Source of the DNA: Apoderus coryli
Taxonomy: Eukaryota > Arthropoda > Insecta > Coleoptera > Attelabidae
Direction: 5' to 3'
NCBI GenBank assembly: GCA_911728435.2
Contig: OU452200.1
Span: 25,683,715 to 25,747,714 of the forward strand
DNA length: 64,000 nucleotides
Positions 59,130-64,000 of this stretch are shown in pieces. Position 1 is the stretch's first letter. Each line of letters begins with the position of its first letter. The notes below the pieces were generated by a model. It had not been told where the DNA came from and did no database searches. It saw nothing but the letters and a program-made list of their open reading frames with translations. The position numbers and the translations under genes are program-made.

Positions 59130-60310
59130 AAACCAGTTATCAGTTTGACGTTTAATTAATTTTTAACACCAAACTGAAAACACCACATGTAGGGTATAAT
59201 CGCTGTAATCCAGAGGTGATTGGATGAAATTTGACACATGACTCAAAATTAAGTAATTTGATTGGTTAATATATTTAGTAAAAAATTATCATCGTAATGC
59301 TGACAGACCCAGAGGCCTATGTCCCAGATAAAGTAAGTATCTTTTTTATCTGGGCCTATGTCCTATGGCTACGTAATCAGTAAACATTATTGTTTTGTTA
59401 ATAGCTAACTAAAATTCGCTGAGAAGCTAAGCTTTATTGGAAATCGGTGCAACTTTGCGTGTGCGCAAATGAGGTCATTGGAGATTACAAATTAGTGTAC
59501 GGCTTATTTGAAATGCACTGCGAGCGATATGAATTTGCACCACTCGCAACTTTTGCACATGGGGTGTACCGATCGCAAGTCAACTTTCGCACACGCAATG
59601 CATCTCAAAAGTTTATTTTATTTTTGACATTTCACATCAAATAAATTTTAATTTTTGAATATCGCGTGATCTCTCAAAAGTTTATTTTATTTTTGACATT
59701 TCACATCAAATAAATTTTAATTTTTGAATATCGCGTGATTGATCTTTTAATCATTTTGTTAGTTTTAAAGTTATTTCAGTTTGTTTATTTTTTAAATATG
59801 AATTTTAATAATTTAATTAATAATAATGTATTGGTCTTGAAGTGGCGGAGATTTTATGTAATCAAAACCGCGTTATAAGGCCGCGGTTTGATGTTTTTAT
59901 TTTAAGCTTTTGTAAAAAAATTTCGGCTAAATAAAGCAACTTTCGAGCAATTTTTTGATGTGATAGAAGGATACTTGGCGCCTCCAACAATACCGATACA
60001 ATAAATTCACAGATTAGGGAGTATTAAATAAATTACTAATAAAAACAATCACGAAAATCTAATAAAAATTTAAAAAATTCTAACCTTAAAACATCAAACC
60101 AATAACAAATATACGTCTTCAAAAATTTCATGAAATTCAAACATTTGATTGGTTGATCTCTACAAAGATAACTGACAACGTAGCAAGTGAGTGAATCTTT
60201 TGCGTGCAATTTCAAATAAAGCTATTCGCCCAAAACAAGTTGCGCATATGAACAAATTAATGCAACTTTGCGTACACTTAAATATTTGCGATCGATTCAA
60301 ATAAAGCCCC
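59130..60310. other. Non-coding, with tandem duplication and GCAACTTTGCGT motifs
   Basis: GCAACTTTGCGT recurs in direct orientation at about 59449 and 60262, and both sites have a TTCAAATAAAG/TTTGAAATGC-type neighbour. This suggests an unrecognised element about 0.85 kb long. A hairpin CCCAGATAAA/TTTATCTGGG lies at about 59322-59352. Confidence 0.4.
59604..59740. repeat. Tandem duplication of a 69-bp unit
   Basis: CTCAAAAGTTTATTTTATTT through TATCGCGTGAT appears twice (59604-59672 and 59673-59740) with no visible difference. Confidence 0.92.
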
Positions 60311-60319
60311 CCAAGTAGC

Positions 60320-60480
60320 TCGTCTGAATGCGCCTGTCTAGATAGTACAAAAAACTATCGATTGTTTCTGATCTGATAATCAGATTAGTGATGATAGATC
60401 TTGCATTTCTGAAACCGTGTTGATAATCACTGATGTTCACCCAAGTATAAATATTATTTAAGTACAAGATTTGGTGATTA
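60320..60480 (-). pseudogene. Short non-LTR RT fragment
   Basis: The minus strand reads YTWVNISDYQHGFRNARSII, then TNLIIRS and YYLDRRIQTS, the RT segment around the conserved QHGFR-RS-TNL block. Nothing else of the element is visible. Confidence 0.5.
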
Positions 60481-60849
60481 GTGGATAGGGAACAGAGGAC
60501 TGGCCAGCTCGATCGCAGTATTTAAATCCTTTTGAGATATGTTACAAACAAGATTTAGCCACATTGTTTTAAAAACGTTGAACAACTCACTATAGGTATT
60601 TAAAAAAAATCGAAAGTGTGCAGAAAATATAATGGTTTGCACTTAGAACATTTACTGTAGTTAAATACTGATATTTTTTTAAAATTAGTGGTTATGTTTT
60701 AGACAGAAAACTTCCACAGCCAACTAAACTTATATAGAAACAATGCTTCTTCAGTTTCATTTTTAACTGCATTCACGCAATGTTGCTCTGACGAAGCTGA
60801 CAGGATCATCAGCGAAACGTTTACCACTGTGAATTTCACGCAGGATCCT

Positions 60850-61550
60850 TCTATTAATTGTTATGGTTTTGTTTTTAATTGTTCTAATTCCAAATTTTTT
60901 ATCGCTATTAAACTGATTAGTTATTATACTTGTATTAATTATGAAATAAAAACAAATGTTGGAAATGTTCCATGACTAACTACATGATATGTAAACAAAG
61001 TGTGGTCCTTTTAAAATTAATGCCAATCTATATTAATTAATAAATTAATTAATTTCTATTGGGGAAAAGCCTTTCATTATTAGAATAAATACTGTCTTGA
61101 TATCGTTGAAATCAGAATTTTTGGGCTACTGCACGATATAATTTTTCAAAACGCCGGCCATAAGACAATCAAAAGGTGGTTATAAAAATTTTAATTTCTA
61201 GTAGGCCGAGAAAAAATAGGTACGTCTACCGCGTCAAGAAACCGCCATAAACTTATGTACGTACAACGTACACCAAATCTGATAAGGTTCAAATAATAAT
61301 TTAAAAAAATTTAAGCCTAAAATAAAATGGAGCATTTTAGGTTTGACCCTGCATCTTGAAAACCTCTGTAGATATTTCTCATTGTACAGCAAAATTTAAA
61401 AAATAATAATATTAAGCAACTTTTGTCTAGTTTAACCGAACTTGTATCTCTAATAGTTTTGAAAATTCCCATGGTGAGCACTGAATTAATAGTTAGTTAG
61501 AAAACTGCATCGATTAAATTCGTAGAGAATTCGGACACATCTTGACAACG
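60850..61550. other. No gene seen
   Basis: AT-rich intergenic sequence. Confidence 0.55.
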
Positions 61551-62100
61551 ATGTTATGGAACGTTTTCGGCTCATCGCTTTGTCCGGAATTTCCGAGCGC
61601 GTCCGATACATAACACTGGAGAACGACGCCGCACAATCTACCTATCCCCTCCTAATCGAAAACACCGATCGGAGCTTGTATGCCCCTCCTGCCGTGAAGC
61701 CAACTTCACGCAATCGAGGTTGAGACACGAGAGGGGTCTCGCGCGTCCGTACGTTTTCAAACCGCGCCTGTTTCATTCATTTTTTGTTCTCGTAAACAAA
61801 AGAGGAAACGAAAGTAAATTGCAAAAAAAGTAAAACAAACGCATCGGCAAAACGTAAATATACATAGGTATTTTGAATTTCCCAGTAATAGTGATTCGGT
61901 GTTAAAATAAACCGTGCATGAAAAGTGTTTGAACAAAAAGAAAATTTTTGTGTCAGGTTGTAGTAGAGAGCTGTTTAGTGTGTGTGAGTGAGTGTACAGC
62001 ACGGAGTGTGTTATAAAGGGGGGCCCCGACGGTCGTTGTGATGGCATAGCAAGTGGATTTGTTCATTTTGAACGGGATACCTATCGTTCGACCCAACCAC
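61550..62100 (+). promoter_or_regulatory. Candidate promoter and 5' UTR of a gene extending beyond the right edge
   Basis: This is the most GC- and CpG-rich non-repeat stretch of the right third (CGGAATTTCCGAGCGCGTCC, GAACGACGCCGCACAATC). TATAAA at 62012-62017 is followed by GGGGGGCCCCGACGG. No long ORF and no certain splice donor follow. Direction is inferred only from the TATA-like box. Confidence 0.3.
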
Positions 62101-62249
62101 ATTAAAATATATTTCTAATTTTATATATTTATACGTGGCTCTAAGTCGGATATTGGCCGTGATTTGTTTTTTAATTACTTTGATATTAATTATTATGTTT
62201 TGATCCATCGTGCGCGAAGTTCTGACAAAATTTAAGTACTTAACAGATT

Positions 62250-62930
62250 ATTTAAGTGTCTAATACTATGTACTTCGTATTTAATATTTGAATGTTGTTC
62301 CTATTATTATTGTGAGGGTAAATTTACCAATATCTAGGCAATACATTTATTCTTAGTGATTTTACATCGCAGATACCTAGGTAACTACCTACCTACTTGG
62401 TACTATTATAATAATACTAGTGCTTTTTCTACGTGTTTTGTGTGCTATTAATAATTGTTGGCTGTGTAGGTACTTGTAAGTACCTAAGTACTTGTTTGTT
62501 AATCGGTTACATACTTACATATTAGTAACTTTGGATTTCTTTATCTGGATAATTCATTAAATCAAGTGTGTGGATTACTCCATCTATTTGGAAAAACAAA
62601 GGTTGGTACTTAGTATAGTAATATTTATGTGTAGTTCATAATGTTGAGTTTTTCTTAAATAGGTACCTACCTAGGTACTTGATCTGTTTGTCCCGTGCCG
62701 CAGTACCTAGATACCTACTTAAGTATAGGTACGTAAGTCTAAAATGTTAGTTTTCGGGATATCGTCTTTAAAATATTTTTTTGTGTGCCTAGGTACTTTT
62801 TTGTTTTTTAATATCTAATAATTAGGTATAAGTAGGTAGGTATTGACCTCATTTTTGGACAATGTGTGTTCACTATGATCAATCATAAAATTTATATATA
62901 GGTAGGTACTTACTTATGCCCACGTATATT
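62250..62930. repeat. Region dense in TAGGTAC/GTACCTA motifs
   Basis: Dozens of partly palindromic TAGGTA, GTACCTA and AAGTACTT words occur (for example TAGGTACCTACCTAGGTACT at 62662). Similar simple-sequence enrichment is known from intergenic DNA of several insect orders. Confidence 0.7.
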
Positions 62931-62934
62931 CTAC

Positions 62935-64000
62935 AAAGATGATTGGAGAAAATGTACCTAAATTAAAATAAAACTAACTTACTCCCATCTGTTGTCCATT
63001 TTTCTTGAAAAAATATTATATCTCGGTCACAAAAATGCCCTCTTTACTTTACTAAAATCCGACTACTTAAAATGAAATGTTAGCAGAGCGAGTACTTGAC
63101 AAGTGATATTACTTACTAACGCTTTATAATACCGGCAATCAGTAATTCAATGCAAATAATTTTTGGAGGCCCAATATTCGGTTAGAAAAAGTGTTGCCAT
63201 TTGGCAACTATAGGTTTTGGAGGGTTAAGACTTTTATGTGAATAGGATATTTTAAAGAAACTTGAAATTATTTCCAAACAAGAAACATGTAAGTTGACTT
63301 CTTAATAAAATTAATTTACTACCTAGGTACTTACAATCTGTAATTTAAATGTTTGAGCAATAGTACGTAAGACCTACTTGCTGCTCATTTTCTACATAAA
63401 ATGTGATGTATGTGCAGCAAATAATATGCAACACCTAAAATATATTTTTCTGATGTAATAAACATGTAAACACACATTTACTAATTTCTTTTTATAAGTA
63501 AGAAGTTTAGGATACAACATTTTAATTTGACTTTTATAAACATTAGAAAAAACAATAATATCAAAAGCTAAAAAAACAAACTTAGGAAATTATCTCTAGT
63601 GTAGAATTTAGCAAACAAAATTTGATTGACTTACCCAGTTCCGCATATAAGTACCTATACTTAGTTCACACTTCGAATCAAACTAGTCTGCGCGTTAGTT
63701 TGTAAGCCGCCATGAAAACAGAAAATATTATTCTCTTATAACATGAATTTGTGTCCATAAATATAAATGAAAAATAATTTCGTGGCATAGCGAACAAAAT
63801 GACTGGTTTTACCTTGTTGTTGTTTAAGTTATAACTTTAATGTGGACTCAAAAAGTCGTCCAAGCTGTATGGCTCCAGATCCAACAATATTTGAGAGACA
63901 GATGTTTTTTTTGCGACATCCCAACAATATTTGTTTCACCTTCCTTTTAAAGCAGTTTAAATTTGTCATTTGTCTTAAATTTAATGGAAGTTTGTTAACT
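62935..64000. other. No gene seen
   Basis: AT-rich sequence. The palindrome GTTGCCATTTGGCAAC lies at about 63194. No ORF or repeat recognised. Confidence 0.55.

Overview
The window looks like a repeat-rich, AT-rich insect genome segment. The evidence is GT-AG introns, an invertebrate angiomotin-family gene, and insect-type transposons of many superfamilies: non-LTR (Jockey/CR1-like and RNase H-bearing), BEL/Pao, Tc1/mariner, piggyBac, pogo, hAT, P-like with a THAP finger, PIF/Harbinger, Crypton and Helentron. The order cannot be fixed from sequence alone. Short TAGGTAC-type motifs near the right end occur in several insect orders.

Host gene. Seven exons on the + strand between 2362 and 17538 encode the C-terminal 564 residues of an angiomotin (AMOT) family scaffold: the conserved coiled coil, then a Ser/Arg/Pro-rich tail ending in IQF. 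The 5' exons lie left of the window. Introns are filled with transposon relics; the last one (about 8.3 kb) holds mariner-like and hAT remnants. No other host coding gene is convincing. A GC-richer stretch around 61.55-62.1 kb could be a promoter and 5' UTR of a gene running off the right edge.

Layout. 1-2.3 kb: antisense non-LTR fragments. 2.36-17.54 kb: AMOT-like gene. 19.6-20.9 kb: broken BEL/Pao pol. 21.7-23.1 kb: Tc1 element. 24.4-28.9 kb: transposase relics, an RNase H fragment and a complete but decayed mariner-like element. 29.0-32.0 kb: a 10-bp-TSD repeat split by a larger DNA element. 33.1-35.6 kb: intact-looking piggyBac. 36.1-37.5 kb: internally deleted pogo element. 38.1-39.0 kb: DDE-like transposase fragment. 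39.6-43.2 kb: three more copies of the 10-bp-TSD repeat, one split by a nested palindromic element. 43.7-47.7 kb: nearly intact non-LTR retrotransposon with a PHD finger in ORF1. 47.8-49.7 kb: RNase H-type non-LTR fragments. 50.3-51.1 kb: Harbinger-like element with a MADF ORF. 51.8-54.4 kb: second nested palindrome, carrying a P-like element in one arm. 55.5-59.1 kb: Crypton recombinase gene split by a Helentron-like element full of higher-order tandem repeats.

Most interesting signals: (i) two related long palindromic elements, each with a different mariner-like element at the TA on its axis of symmetry, and a conserved inverted CCGGAA pair about 126 bp from every end; (ii) a four-copy family with 10-bp target duplications, including a 29-bp ends-only copy; (iii) insertions whose exact pre-insertion sites can be read inside the window; (iv) an intact piggyBac; (v) a threefold SxIP-like module in the AMOT tail. 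Exons, boundaries and families were read by eye; no search was run.
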